This document shows, piece by piece, positions 36,201 to 47,319 of a DNA stretch of 64,000 nt. A model generated the notes under the pieces. The model did no database searches and had not been told where the DNA came from. It saw only the letters and a list, made by a program, of their open reading frames with translations. The stretch covers positions 7,750,695-7,814,694 of the forward strand of contig NW_004624734.1 of the NCBI RefSeq assembly GCF_000247695.1. The letters are read 5' to 3'. A program made the translations under genes and the position numbers. Source of the stretch: Heterocephalus glaber. Its lineage: Eukaryota; Chordata; Mammalia; Rodentia; Bathyergidae. Every line of letters begins with the position of its first letter. Position 1 is the first letter of the stretch.

Positions 36201-36914
36201 GTCAGCCTGGCCATGTCTGATGGACGGATGGGCAGGGGAACTTTTTCATCCCGCCAGAAGAAAAGCCTGACTTTAAAAGCCTGGCAGAGCCATGTATCCC
36301 CGGCAGCCTGTGGCTCAGGGCTCAGGTAGGTTTCTGAGAGCAAGCAGGCAGCCTCTACCACCAGCCACCCAACCAGCCAGCGAGCGCGCCTTCTGCAGCC
36401 GGGCTCTCCTCTCCCTCGCTGTCTATGTGCCATGCGCAGCCCAGGCTGCAGCTGCAAATATCACACCAAATGCACACTGGCTTGTGACAGTGTTGAGGTA
36501 AAACCCCACTGGCCAAGCTGGGAGGAGCTTCTGGCCCTGATGCATGACCCTAGGCCTGGGGAGAATGCAGGGGATGTGTTCACTGGAAGAAATTCTCTGC
36601 TCTGCAGTGCACGCCCAGGGGGCCCCACCTCCAGATGCAACCCACACTCTGGCTTCTGCCTGGACATGGCCAAAACAGAACAGAGTCAACAGGTACTGTC
36701 AGACTTTATGTCTTCAAAGCCAGGGTGACTGTGACCCTCACTCGCCAGCTTCCTACCTGGCCGTTCATTTGAGGTATCCAGTTTTTAGTCCCTAATTCTT
36801 AAATACGAGAAGACAACCAAGATCTATGAGGCAGCTAAAGAAAGAAATCTCTAACGTGAAAGCCCCAGACCAGACAAAGGACAGATGCAGCTCTTCAGGA
36901 AGAAGGAACACTCA
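33251..36914. other. Intron sequence with little identified
   Basis: Unique sequence; a weak MIR-like core may lie near 34050-34110. No gene seen. Confidence 0.5.
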
Positions 36915-37115
36915 GCACCACCCGCAGCATGTGCCAGGCTCTGCTCCTTCACCTCCAGACTTCACGCAACCATCACAGCTCAGAGGCAGGCAGCAGCATC
37001 ATGCTTCCCATTCCTCAGTGAGGTGAGTGAAGAAGAAAGATGCTAAACAATGTCCCCAAACCCACGAGTCGGTAAGTGGCAGGCCTGGGCTTCTGACCCA
37101 GCAGCCTGGCTCCTT
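36915..37115 (+). repeat. MIR
   Basis: 'gcatgtgccaggctctgctc', 'cccattcctcagtgaggtga' and 'ggtaagtggcaggcctggg' span MIR. Confidence 0.75.
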
Positions 37116-37214
37116 GCTGTCTACCATTGCTTCTCCATGCTCCAGCCTGGGCATCACTGCCCATCACTGCTGTCAGCGTGGCAGAGAAGACTTCCCAAGA
37201 ACCAGAGCTCCTGC

Positions 37215-38320
37215 CAATTAAAAACGCAACAGATTAAAGCACGGAAGATGAAATAGATAAATTCTCCCAGACAGCAGAACAAAAAACAAAAAGACAGGAA
37301 ATAGAAAAGATAAGAAAATTAGTCCAAGAGGACTGATATCAAATTGAAGGAGTTCTGGAAGGTCAGAGAAAAGCAAGAACAGAAATCGTAATGGAATAAT
37401 CCAGGAAAATGTCCCAGTGAAGGACATTCTCTAGATGCAAAGATCTCACTGAGCATTCGACATAAGGGACAAAAAGAGACCAGGGCAGGTCACCTTGAAG
37501 GCTCAGGACACTGGGGACAAAGAGGGTCCTATGAACTTCCAGGGAGAACAGAGGAGGCTGCATGAGTTGATGGGGAGTGACTTCATCCTCCTAAGACTAG
37601 GAGACCTTGGAGCAAGACCTTCCAAACACAACGGAAAATGATTTCCAGCCTTGAACTTGATGAACCAATTGGTGCTAATGCACCAATCAGGAATTAGAGG
37701 AGAATAAATGCACTTCCTCAGCTTCAAGTTCTCCAGACACCATTGCTCAGGAAGGATGTGCTCCTGTCTTCAAGCAAGAAGGAAGCAGTTGATGAGCCCA
37801 GCAGAGAGGAGTGACTGACAGACCAGATGAACAACTAGGCCCCCAGTGTGGAGGGCAATATGCCCAGACTGGGGCAGTGGAAGGCCCCGACTCGCCCAAG
37901 AGAGGTCTGGCAGAGAGAATTCACCTGGTGCAACATCTAGAATAATAAGCATTTGGGGATGAATCCATAAGCACATACATCAGCAGAAGCCACCCCAAGG
38001 AAAACAAAAAGCAGAAGAGGAGGGGGAACGTGATCATGCTTTACGACATAGCTAAGCTCTGAGTAGCACCAATCTAGTCATAACAGGGCAAGCTCAATTA
38101 CTGATCTTACCCGAACTCTGAGGGAAATACTGTATATTGGGAAGTGGGATGGGACAGGAAGGAAGAATTGAGGTTAAAGAAGTAAAGAGGAAACCTACAT
38201 CCTTACCTACCATAGCAAGAAAATAAGCCAGAGTCTAGAACCCCAAACTCAGATGTAGCCAGACAGGCATAGTATTTAGAGACATAGAAGAAAACACCAA
38301 AAACCATCAGCTAAAAGCAT
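37215..38320 (+). mobile_element. HAL1 (half-L1) element
   Basis: Long stretches follow the HAL1 consensus: 'gaaaagataagaaaattagt', 'gaataatccaggaaaatgtc', 'gacactggggacaaagaggg', 'ggaaaatgatttccagcctt', 'gaggagaataaatgcactt', 'gctcaggaaggatgtgctcc'. HAL1s carry an ORF1-type frame without ORF2; here the frame is broken by stops throughout. The right limit is uncertain. Confidence 0.65.
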
Positions 38321-38934
38321 TTGCAAGCTGTAGCCTCCAGGGAATGGGGCCACTGTTTTTCATACAAACCTGAGGATGGGGAAGGAGAAACAGACATGGT
38401 TGAAAGCATGTGAACTCAATGAATGTTCTAACAACCAGGAGATGTAGGGATTTTAATCTCTTTTCATTGAAAAGTCAACTATCAGGTGTAGTTATCCACA
38501 GCCAAACAATACTAAAAAAAAAGGCTCCAAGACAGTTCTGCCAGAGCCCAAGGCCCACATCTGCCTTTGATTCCATATTCATGCATCCAGTAGATAGGAA
38601 GTGAACACCCACAATGGCCAGTGTCCAACCCCATGGGACTTCTGGTCTACCCCAGTCCCACCAAGGACAAAACCAAGGGTAGCAGCTGATTTCTGCTGCT
38701 CCCCTTCCTCTCCTCACCTACTCTGCTGGTCCATCACTGGACCTGTGGCACTGTAGAGCCTGTGTCCCCCACATGCATTCGAAGGCACTTGCCACAGTAC
38801 TCGGAAGAACTCAACACACATTGCCACCCAGGGCAACAGTCTGCTCTCCCAACCAGACCTTTGACTCTGATTTGGAAGCTTATCAAGTTCTGTTTTGTTT
38901 TAGATCAGAGTCAGGCTGAAAGGCAGGACAGGCT

Positions 38935-39015
38935 GGGCCTCAGTGTCTGCATCTGTACAGTGGGGATGTAACACCAACCTCAGAATTAAATGACATGAAT
39001 TGAACTTAATGACAA
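38935..39015 (-). repeat. MIR fragment
   Basis: 'cctcagtgtctgcatctgta', 'cagtggggatgtaacacc' and 'aattaaatgacatgaattg' match antisense MIR. Confidence 0.7.
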
Positions 39016-39664
39016 CAGAGATGACAATGCTTTAGAATCTGCCACTGCCATCACACAACCCAGGATGAGGTGACAGGATGGTGGCCTATGACTGCCTGTG
39101 GTCACTTCTGCCAGCATTCAAGGTTATGGGAATTCCGCCTCATAATGGGCTCCCTGTCCCCACTCCTCAGACCTGCGTGGGCCACCACCCGCTGGGCACC
39201 ATCAGTTGAGCATTCACCCTTGACTCTGCTGCACCGTGAGGCCCCTGAGTGACTCTCAGCAGAACTGGCCCACTCACTGGACCTGCTGATGTCTTGCTCC
39301 TATCCTTCGTCTGTGTCCAAGCTTCTTCCTGGGCATCAGGTCAAGCACCTTCTCCAGCTGGTCCTTGACCTAGCGCTGGCCAAGTCTTGCCCTCCCCGCC
39401 AGTTCAAGTCCCCATCAGTCCCCTTCTTACTGCCCTGCCTCACCATCATCTTCCCAGACTCTATTCAGTTCTGGTTCTAGGTCAGCTGCCTGGTGTTCAG
39501 GACAGCCTCACTCAGCCTTAGTTTTGGGGTACAGATAATAATCTCCACTATTGGGGTCACTGGGAAGACTTCAAAGGGCATCCTGCACTATGGTCATCTC
39601 CCCAGCCCCATAATCACATCAATGCCCTACAACCAATAAAGACAATTCTTGACTTTGTGGGGGT

Positions 39665-39744
39665 TTTCTTTGGTACTGTGGATCGCACTCGGGTCCTTGC
39701 ACTTGCGCAGCAGGCAGAGAAACCACTGAGCTAAATCCCCGGCC
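39665..39744 (-). mobile_element. ID-type SINE
   Basis: Antisense copy 'ggtactgtggatcgcactcg' to 'gagctaaatccccggccc'. No clear target-site duplication. Confidence 0.9.
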
Positions 39745-40051
39745 CACAATGGGAAAGGGTATGACAGTGAGTGGAGGGGGCCGTCCAGTGCAGCTGGAGC
39801 CCAGTTCATTCCAGGAAGGGCAATAGAGGGGTTTTTATCCCACAAGCAGAGATCTCTTATAGAGGAGGACATGGTGAGAGAGATCTCAGGCTGAAGGGCA
39901 GAAACCGGACCAGAGGCATGGAAGCAGGGACATCTGCACTCCAAAGGCCCACACAGAGGACGCCTGTAAAGAGGAGTAAGGAAAGGCCAAGGCTGGAGAG
40001 ATCCCAGACAGACCAGGGCCAGGACTGTAGGGACTGGAGGTGGGTTCATGT

Positions 40052-40090
40052 CCTCCCACCCCCCCCACCCCACCCCACCCCACCCCACCT
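40052..40090. repeat. (CCCCA)n pentanucleotide tract
   Basis: About seven units on the plus strand; the complement is runs of four or more G separated by single T. Confidence 0.95.
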
Positions 40091-40965
40091 CCGGCTGGGA
40101 GGTCATTTCTGAGCCCCCTCTGCACTGGACGCCCCAGTTCTCAGCTCAGGAAGGGCTCAGAATGCTGCTTTTTAAGTATGTCATAGAGGAGAGGATTAAA
40201 AATAGTTTGAAAGAGGTGAGGTGTATAAATATCACAAAGGCTCCTGGCTGCATGGAGAAGCCCCCGGGAGAGGGAAGCTGGATTGGGGCGTGATGTCATT
40301 GGGCCCTGCGGGTCCTTCCAGTTGGACCTGAGCTCTGTAGGAGCTGAGTGGGTCAGGGGTACTGATTACCCCAAAACAATCCCAGAGCTTCTACAAACCC
40401 CTACTTCCTCCTTGGCTTTTCCTCATCCTTGAGGGCTCTAGAACATAATCTCCAAGAAGTAGCAGATCCCAGTGCTCAAGAAGGGCAAAAGAACAAGGGC
40501 CATGTTGTCATTTCTACCAGAGGCACGGAAGCTACCCCGGGCACAGCCCTCTGACAACAAAGCCAGGCTGTGCCACATACAGCAAGCATTCTCTGCTGCT
40601 GTACCCATACATGGTTCCTCCTTGCCACATGTCCCCAGTCTGGGTTTAGAAAGTACAACCTCCACCATCTTACAGGAACTCGAGGCCTTGGATGCTTGGA
40701 CCTCTGGATCCACATCCTGCTGTGGTAAGAAAGGTGTCCCTGCCTCCCGGAGGTGCTGGTATGACACCAGGGCCTCACCCAGCTTTTCCCTGGGCAACAT
40801 TCACAGGCAGCAGCAGTGGGCAGGCAGCAGTGCAAAGCTAACACCTCTGTTCTGAGCCTCAAGGGCATCTTGGTGACCTCCATTCCTGAGTCACTTCCAA
40901 GACAGACCACCCAACTTGGTGAAAATGATTATCCAAGAAATGGACTGGACCAGTACCTAAATTAA

Positions 40966-40993
<28 letters not shown>
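40966..40993. repeat. (CA)n microsatellite
   Basis: About 14 uninterrupted units. Confidence 0.97.
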
Positions 40994-40999
<6 letters not shown>

Positions 41000-41084
41000 C
41001 CTTTGGCCGAGAGTACTTCACTAAGTTTCTCCATCTTTGCTAAGGCTGGGGCTAAGTGATAAGTATTTCTGGTTTTCTTCGTAC

Positions 41085-41215
41085 TTCTCTGTCCTGGTGC
41101 AAAAGCAGCCGTAGACAACATGCAAATGAATGGGTGTGGCCATGGCCCAATAATACTTTATTTACAGAAAATGAGTGGTGGTCCTCTTTTAGCCTGTGGA
41201 CTGACGTTTTTGAAT
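41085..41215 (+). mobile_element. Old hAT-type DNA transposon fragment
   Basis: 'aaaagcagccgtagacaaca', 'aatgggtgtggccatggccc' and 'actttatttacagaaaatga' match a common mammalian non-autonomous DNA element; I am not certain of its name. Confidence 0.65.
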
Positions 41216-44200
41216 TCCTACTCTGATAGGAGAACATTAATAAATGGAAAGGAAAGGCACTAGCAAGGAAAAAAACGCTGTCAACGATTCTTTGAAGCCC
41301 TATTTATGATTTTTGATCAGCTGCTTCTAATTCCTTCCATGACTGACACAATCTATCACTCTTAAAAAAAAACGGCATGAAGAAGCAGACAGGAAAAGAG
41401 GTTTCTATGGGAACAGGGAGTTCACTTTTAATGATTTGATCACCAGCAAGACAATCACTTTATTTTTCTCTCTCCCTCAGACGTGGGGCAGGCATGACCT
41501 ATGGCTTGTTGGGCAGGAGGACTTTGTCCAGGGCCCCCGAAATGAAAGGCCAGTGTTGCACAGGTCAGCAAGGGCAGTCCGGGAAAGCTGGGGCGCTGAG
41601 GCGAAAGACCGCCTCCCCCGAGCGGGGGTCTGGTCCAATGTGCACCTACCCATGAGGCTGCACGGCCGGGTCAGCTCAAGGCTCTTGGGATGGAGTCGAG
41701 GCCACCTGGCGCCTGGCTGCCAGCAGACAATTTTGTGGTGAAACCTCTTCCTAGGTCCATGCCAGCGGGACCTCGGGCTTCCGTCTCCCTGCTGACAAAC
41801 CCTTCATAGCACAGCTTTGCTGGGTATCTTGCTGCTCAGCACAGGCACAGCCGTGAAGCCCTGTGTCTGCTCTGACCTGGGCAGTCACTAAACTCACTGG
41901 GCACTTTCACTGCCACGCAGCCCGATCAAAGGATGCCCACCCCATGCCGATGTGCACTTTCACAGCCAAGCTGGGAACCGTGGCCCTTTCTGCACAAGAG
42001 GCACAGGTGGAAGTGCGTCTCCAGCACTTGACAGCCACAAGAATCTGGGAATGCAGCCAGCAGTGCTCAGTGGAGCCAGAGTCCCACAGCAGCCAGCCCC
42101 TCCCATGTGCCAGGGACTAGAATGCAGATGGCTTCGGGTGGCACAGTCTGCCCAGGCCCTGCCACTCCTCACATCACCCTCTCAGGGTGAGGGTTTGAGC
42201 CCTGATAACCCAACTCTTTCCTTTTCCAAATACAAAACAGAAACAGCAAGTAAAAGGGGCATCCCAGGATCCCGAAGCAGGTTAGCAACCAAAGCAGGGC
42301 CCAGGCTCAGGCTCCTGGCTTCCTGATCTTGTGTGTGGTTTCTCATATCCACAGTGCTCTATGTGCAAAGCCCCCAAGAAAGATCTGCCTCAAACCCACC
42401 ACTTTTTACATGCAATCCGGCACGAACTCAAAGCCGGGGACTGACCTACTAGGAACATACACACATAAGATGATTCATCCCCGAGAACCCAGCATGAGGC
42501 CCCAGGGCAGTGCCCAGCACGTAGTTTCTTGAGGACTGGGAAGCTCTGTATTGGATTTTCTCAAGGGTTTTAAAAGAAATCTCCAGTGCATTCAGTCTGA
42601 CCTCCAAGAACCAGGGGAGGAGGGACAGAAAGGTCCCCTCCTCAGCTCCGTCCCTTCTCCGGCCAGGGACACGAGCAGCTGAGAGGGGAGGGCTCTAGGT
42701 ACTTAGCTCACAGGTGCCGTGACACCAGGCCAAAGCAACCCTACCCATTTCTTATCATGGCATTCAAAGCCCACAATACTACTGCTCCTTGAGTGAACCA
42801 AGGCACGACCCAGTCACCACACTGTGCTCCAGCTCACAGGCAGGAGGGTCAGCTGCAGACCACGCACCTTGCTGAAGGCTTACAGGGGGCATATTTAGGT
42901 GGCTGGGGTGGATGGATGGCTCAGAGGAGGTGAAGCAAGGCCCAAAGCACCAAGCCATCAGTGTGGAGTCCAAGCAGCATGAGGAGGGCCTGGGACACCA
43001 TGGGGGAGGGGGGAGGGGACACACAATTTGGCCATTGCAGAGCCTTCTGGAATACTCAGCACTGTCCTGCCTCAGAGCCTGCCTTCGGGCCAAACCAGTG
43101 ACTCCCTACAGGGCTATGCAGAAGTCAGTGATCAAGTGTGCCCAGGTCCAATGTGCCCTCCCCTGGGAGGCCCTTCGCCATGAACTTAAAGCCCTTTCTC
43201 TGTATGCCGAGGACAGGCAACTCACAGGCTCCTCATATGGCCTGGGCTCCAATCCCAGCTCCACTCACAGGCCCATGACCTGGGCAAACTCAGCCTGAGG
43301 GTGGGAATGTGGCATGGGGAGCAGCAGCCAGCAGGGCTGATGGACACTGCCCATGGGCCAGGAGCGGATCTCTCCGTCCCTCCCCAGCTCAACCCAAACC
43401 CGAACCTCCACCTGCCCAGCCTGGCCAAGCTGCGCTGGCACAGGAAGGCCAAGAATGAGCATCCGTCCTCAAAAGCCCAAAACGGAGCTGATCCCTGTGC
43501 TGCCAGAGTCAGGCAACCCGAGCCCCAGTCTGGCCAGGTGCCCACCACAGCTTTTTGCTTCTTAAGGACAGCGACTACAACCAGCTTTTCATCCTCCAGT
43601 GTCTCCAAGATGTGACGATCTGGGCCCACACCTGTGAAGCCGGACGGGGAAGGGGTGTGGATCTGGGGCCTCCTAACGCACAGGAGCATCTTCTAAACCC
43701 TGGCCTGATCCCCATTTGCCACCCTGCAGCAGAGTGAGCCCGGAATAGGTGGAGCACTCAGCAAAGAGGGAGAGGGCAGCAAAGTGGCCTTGGCCTCAGA
43801 AGGATGCTGCAGCCCTCCCCGCCACAGCCAGCAGAGCTGAGGCACAGACCAGCTGCTGGACACCTCTAAGCTCAATTCCACCCCACATGGCTCCAAGGAA
43901 CCAGGGGCCACCAGGCAGGGGCCACCAGGCATAGGCCACCAACATCCTGCAGTTCCATCTTCTCTTCTCTTAAAAGGTCAGCAGCTTGGGCCGCCCCCAT
44001 CTCCTTGCAAGGGATCTTGTGAGGGTGGCATGGGCAGTCTGTGCCCAGAGGGACAGGAAAGCCTTTGCTTACTAACATCTTATGGCCATCCCTGCGAGAC
44101 CTCCGTCTGCAGCGTGTCCCATGGGGAGGGGGGTGACAGAGCAACAGGTATCCTGGGCCATGCTTCTCGTCCAGCTGACCTGACCCCCACAGGCAAGTCA

Positions 44201-45224
44201 GGGGTCTTCATCCCAGCGCGCCTTGCAGGGTGGTCACCCAAATCACAACCCCAGCTGCACGGACTCCAGAACCCCACAGTTGTGGGGGAGACAGACGAAA
44301 GCCCTGGATGAACAAGTGAGCAGAGGCCAGCACAGGTCCGAGTCAGCTTGCATAGACAGATACAAGGCAGGAAGACACATGTCTATTACCAAACCACTCT
44401 TCCCAGAAATGCAATGTTCCAGAGGCCATAACCTCTGGGCCATCTCTCATTGCTGACCCCAGATCTGCCCATCCAGGAGTCCAGGACCAGGAGAGAAGAC
44501 AGACTTTCTGTAAAGCATCAGGACTGCCTGACCCTGACAGCAGCTGCTGCCTGCAGATCAAGGCCCTGAGTCCTCCTGCATCCCCATGATTACAGATTCC
44601 TGAACTCCCACTCTACCTGGCCGGCCACCACCATGACCTCTACTACCTGTGCTGAGTCAATGCAAAGCTTATGAAGCGGCCCCTGGCCTGGGCATGGCCT
44701 GCCTCCCTAGTTGTCACCCACCTGAATTCGCCAGTGGCCCCCATCTGATCATCCAGATGCATCTAGCCGGCCCACACCCCCGGCTGGTCTTGCAAATGCT
44801 CTGAAACTTGAACCTGTAGCTGGGACTTCCTGAGAGCCACAGAAGCAAGGGGAGGACGTGTCTGTTGAGCACCCAGGGAAAAGTTGGAGAAGTTAGCTTC
44901 CCACCTCACACTCTGCTCCCAGTCTGTGCTCCACAACACTGGAGAAAGAGCAAGCCGCTCGCCCCAGCAGCCCCACAGGGCCGACCCCCTCCGAGGACAT
45001 GGACCGGGCTGAGTCCCCTCAAGACACCTCCAGACCACTCGGCCCTCAGTGGATGGACAGGCCACCCAACAGCAGCCCACACACACTGGACCGGAACTCA
45101 GCAAGAAAGAGGAACTTCGATGCCAACCAGCACACAGATCCGTCATCATCCCAAGAAGTGTGGATCTAAAGAAGACACACTGCACCCTCAACTTGATACC
45201 AACTTCCAGAGGCCAAACTAACCC
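41216..45224. other. Intron sequence with little identified
   Basis: Unique, moderately G+C-rich sequence; only a short MIR fragment recognised at 43.25 kb. Confidence 0.5.
43245..43300 (-). repeat. MIR fragment
   Basis: 'ccaatcccagctccactcac' and 'catgacctgggcaaactca' match antisense MIR 3' sequence. Confidence 0.5.
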
Positions 45225-45445
45225 ATGGCAAAACGGATCAGAGCAGTGGTTACCTTGGGGGACAAGGGACGTAACCGACTGGGAAGGGAGTCAAGGCAAC
45301 ATCAAAGGTGCTGGCAATCCACATGGTGGAAATTACATGAGTGGACCCATACCTACGTGTGTTGAGCTTACACCTGTGTTCATTATACACATATGTAATA
45401 CATACATATGATAGCACATGTACACACTTTATTTTTTCTACAGCA
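45225..45445 (+). mobile_element. Ancient L1M fragment, sense
   Basis: 'gatcagagcagtggttacc' and 'cgactgggaagggagtcaag' match the L1ME-type 3' UTR. An L2-like segment may follow to about 45660. Confidence 0.55.
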
Positions 45446-45664
45446 AAGCCCAGTGATGTTCAAATTGTAACTCATAAACTCCTCAACCTTCAGGACCCAC
45501 CTCAAGTTGTCCCCATCCTGTCAAAGTAGAGGCTCATGTGGCTGAATATCCCTTCACAACACCTGGCTTTTCAGCTGGGAGTTGATGCTGCAGGAACTTG
45601 TTGCAACAAGCACCCGTTAGTTAGTATGTGCTCATTAAATATTGGGTGACTCCCTGGATGGACA

Positions 45665-45665
<1 letters not shown>

Positions 45666-45694
<29 letters not shown>
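45666..45694. repeat. (CA)n microsatellite
   Basis: About 14 uninterrupted units. Confidence 0.97.
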
Positions 45695-45697
<3 letters not shown>

Positions 45698-46728
45698 ATG
45701 CCCCGCCGACAGCCCAAACTAATGTCCACCCCTAAATACGATGTTGATTCTTCTCTGGCAACAAGACCTGAGGTTCAGTTTATTGTCAAAAGGGATAGTT
45801 TTCCACATGCCCAGTCCAACCCTTCTCCTTTGACACAAATCACAGCCAGAAGACAGCAGAGAGGCCCAAAGCACACTCAGTCCCCAGTGCCCACCCCGAG
45901 TCCCGCTCCTGTGCAGGTCACCTCTGCCTGCATGTCCTTGCCCAGCCTGGGCGGAGCAGGTCCACGTGAGCTCCGGGCCACATTCTATCAGGTGTAATGT
46001 CTAAACCCGACCACTGGCCGGCCCCAGCCTGCACCCCAGGCTTCCCCGCCCCCAGCAGGGAAGCAACTGCATCTTGGCCGGACTCCTGGCTGGTTTCCAG
46101 CCACTTCAACCTCCAGAAGCCCAAACCCGCTGGGGAATGGGACGGAGAAACTCCCGTGCACGGGGCAAAGGACGTGAAGAGGCCAGAAGTAACCTTCGCC
46201 TGCTTCTGCAGTCCCTGAGGAAAGCGGGCAGAAATGCACTCGGGGCACGGGTGGGTTTTCCCCGCTTCAAAAGTCTGTGCTTTCTAAGTGTGCACCCAGC
46301 ACGCTCTTTTGCAAGAGAAACAGCGTCTTCCGTGGCACTGCCCGCGGCAGACTCGCTGGTCCCCGGTTTCTCTTTCTCCCGGTCGCAGCTTCCTTTAGGT
46401 GCACCCTTGGCCAGGCAGGGTAAGGAAGGGGAGGTCCTGGCCCCTCCACTCCACGGAAGTCCTCAGCCTGCAGGGCACAGGAAGGTCCCTTGGCTCCCAC
46501 CACTTCTCTGCGCCCCCAACTCCAGCTCAACTTCCAGGGGCGCCCCCTTCAACGCCCCTAGCCGCAAAGGTGCTCAGGAAGTGTACACACACACGCACAC
46601 ACGCACACAGCTGCACTTTTCCTCCCCTCCTAACCTGGGCCACCGCCCCCATGGGCCCAAGCACAAACTTCTCCAAAGTCGCTGCTGTGGCTGGAGGGAG
46701 GTGGCGACGCCCCCCTGAGGAGCCCTAG

Positions 46729-46741
46729 ACACACACGCACG

Positions 46742-46782
<41 letters not shown>

Positions 46783-46810
46783 GCGCGCGCGCACTCGCAC
46801 GCACGTGCGC
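46729..46810. repeat. Alternating (CA)n/(CG)n tract just inside CLMN intron 1
   Basis: About 80 bases of almost perfect purine-pyrimidine alternation, with CG-rich ends around a (CA)n core, starting about 150 bases downstream of the exon 1 donor. A shorter similar tract lies at about 46583-46610. Confidence 0.95.
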
Positions 46811-46957
46811 CGCCCCACCCCCTGGGCCACTCCAAACCGGAGGGGGCCCAGTGACGGGGCCGGGGGGCCGGTGTCCCAGCCCCGCCGAGGGCGGCCGCAC
46901 GAGGGGAGGTCGGGCCCGGGCCGGGCCGGGGCCGCGCTCCCTCGGCCGGCCGCCTAC

Positions 46958-47039
46958 CTTGCAGGTTCTGCACGCGGATGTCGCTGATCTGCCCGATGAG
47001 CTCCTCGCGCTGGAACCAGTCCCATTCCTGCGCAGCCAT
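46958..47039 (-). CDS. CLMN: Calmin (CLMN), first coding exon (partial gene)
   Basis: Read on the minus strand from the ATG at 47039, this exon encodes 27 residues beginning MAAQEWDWFQREELIGQ and ending RVQNLQ, which I recognise as the N-terminus of calmin. Calmin is known as a protein with two calponin-homology (actin-binding) domains and a C-terminal membrane anchor, expressed in testis, brain and other tissues. This exon lies just before the first CH domain, so no domain is complete here. The reading frame runs to CAAG|GTAGGC, a consensus splice donor with GT at 46957-46956. The exon ends after the first base of codon 28 (phase 1), which fits the Val (GTG) expected next. The ATG has a T at -3 and a G at +4, a moderate Kozak context. 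It sits in a CpG island directly beside an assembly gap. The remaining exons should lie at lower coordinates; I found none in this window. Confidence is high for identity and donor. Confidence 0.93.
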
Positions 47040-47102
47040 GAAGCGCGGGCGGCGGGCCGGGGCGCCGGCGGCGGCGGTTGAAGAGCGGCGGGCGCGAGCG
47101 GC

Positions 47103-47319
47103 NNNNNNNNNNNNNNNNNNNNNNNNNNNNNNNNNNNNNNNNNNNNNNNNNNNNNNNNNNNNNNNNNNNNNNNNNNNNNNNNNNNNNNNNNNNNNNNNNN
47201 NNNNNNNNNNNNNNNNNNNNNNNNNNNNNNNNNNNNNNNNNNNNNNNNNNNNNNNNNNNNNNNNNNNNNNNNNNNNNNNNNNNNNNNNNNNNNNNNNNNN
47301 NNNNNNNNNNNNNNNNNNN
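47103..47319. other. Assembly gap (217 N)
   Basis: A run of N interrupts the CpG island about 64 bases upstream of the CLMN start codon. Its flanks are extremely G+C-rich, which is the usual reason for a short sequencing gap at a first exon. Part of the 5' UTR and probably the core promoter are missing. Translations crossing it are meaningless. Confidence 1.

Larger units (their letters stand above)
1..46957 (-). other. CLMN: CLMN intron 1 (inferred, runs off the window)
   Basis: The donor at 46957-46956 opens an intron that runs toward lower coordinates. I looked for the next calmin exon (encoding roughly VERENVQKRTFTRW) and did not find it. CLMN is known to have a long first intron, so the whole left part of the window is interpreted as intron 1. 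Open reading frames in it are short, overlap on both strands and show no recognisable domain. Most identifiable content is SINE, LINE, LTR and DNA-transposon relics listed separately. Confidence 0.7.

Noticed and set aside
46725..46957. Continuation of the CLMN frame past the exon 1 donor
   Set aside because: The frame stays open into G+C-rich and (CA)n sequence, but the calmin identity stops exactly at CAAG|GTAGGC, so this is intron.
1..46957. A second CLMN exon in the left part of the window
   Set aside because: I searched by eye for sequence encoding the start of the first CH domain on the minus strand and did not find it; a translated alignment to CLMN would settle this.
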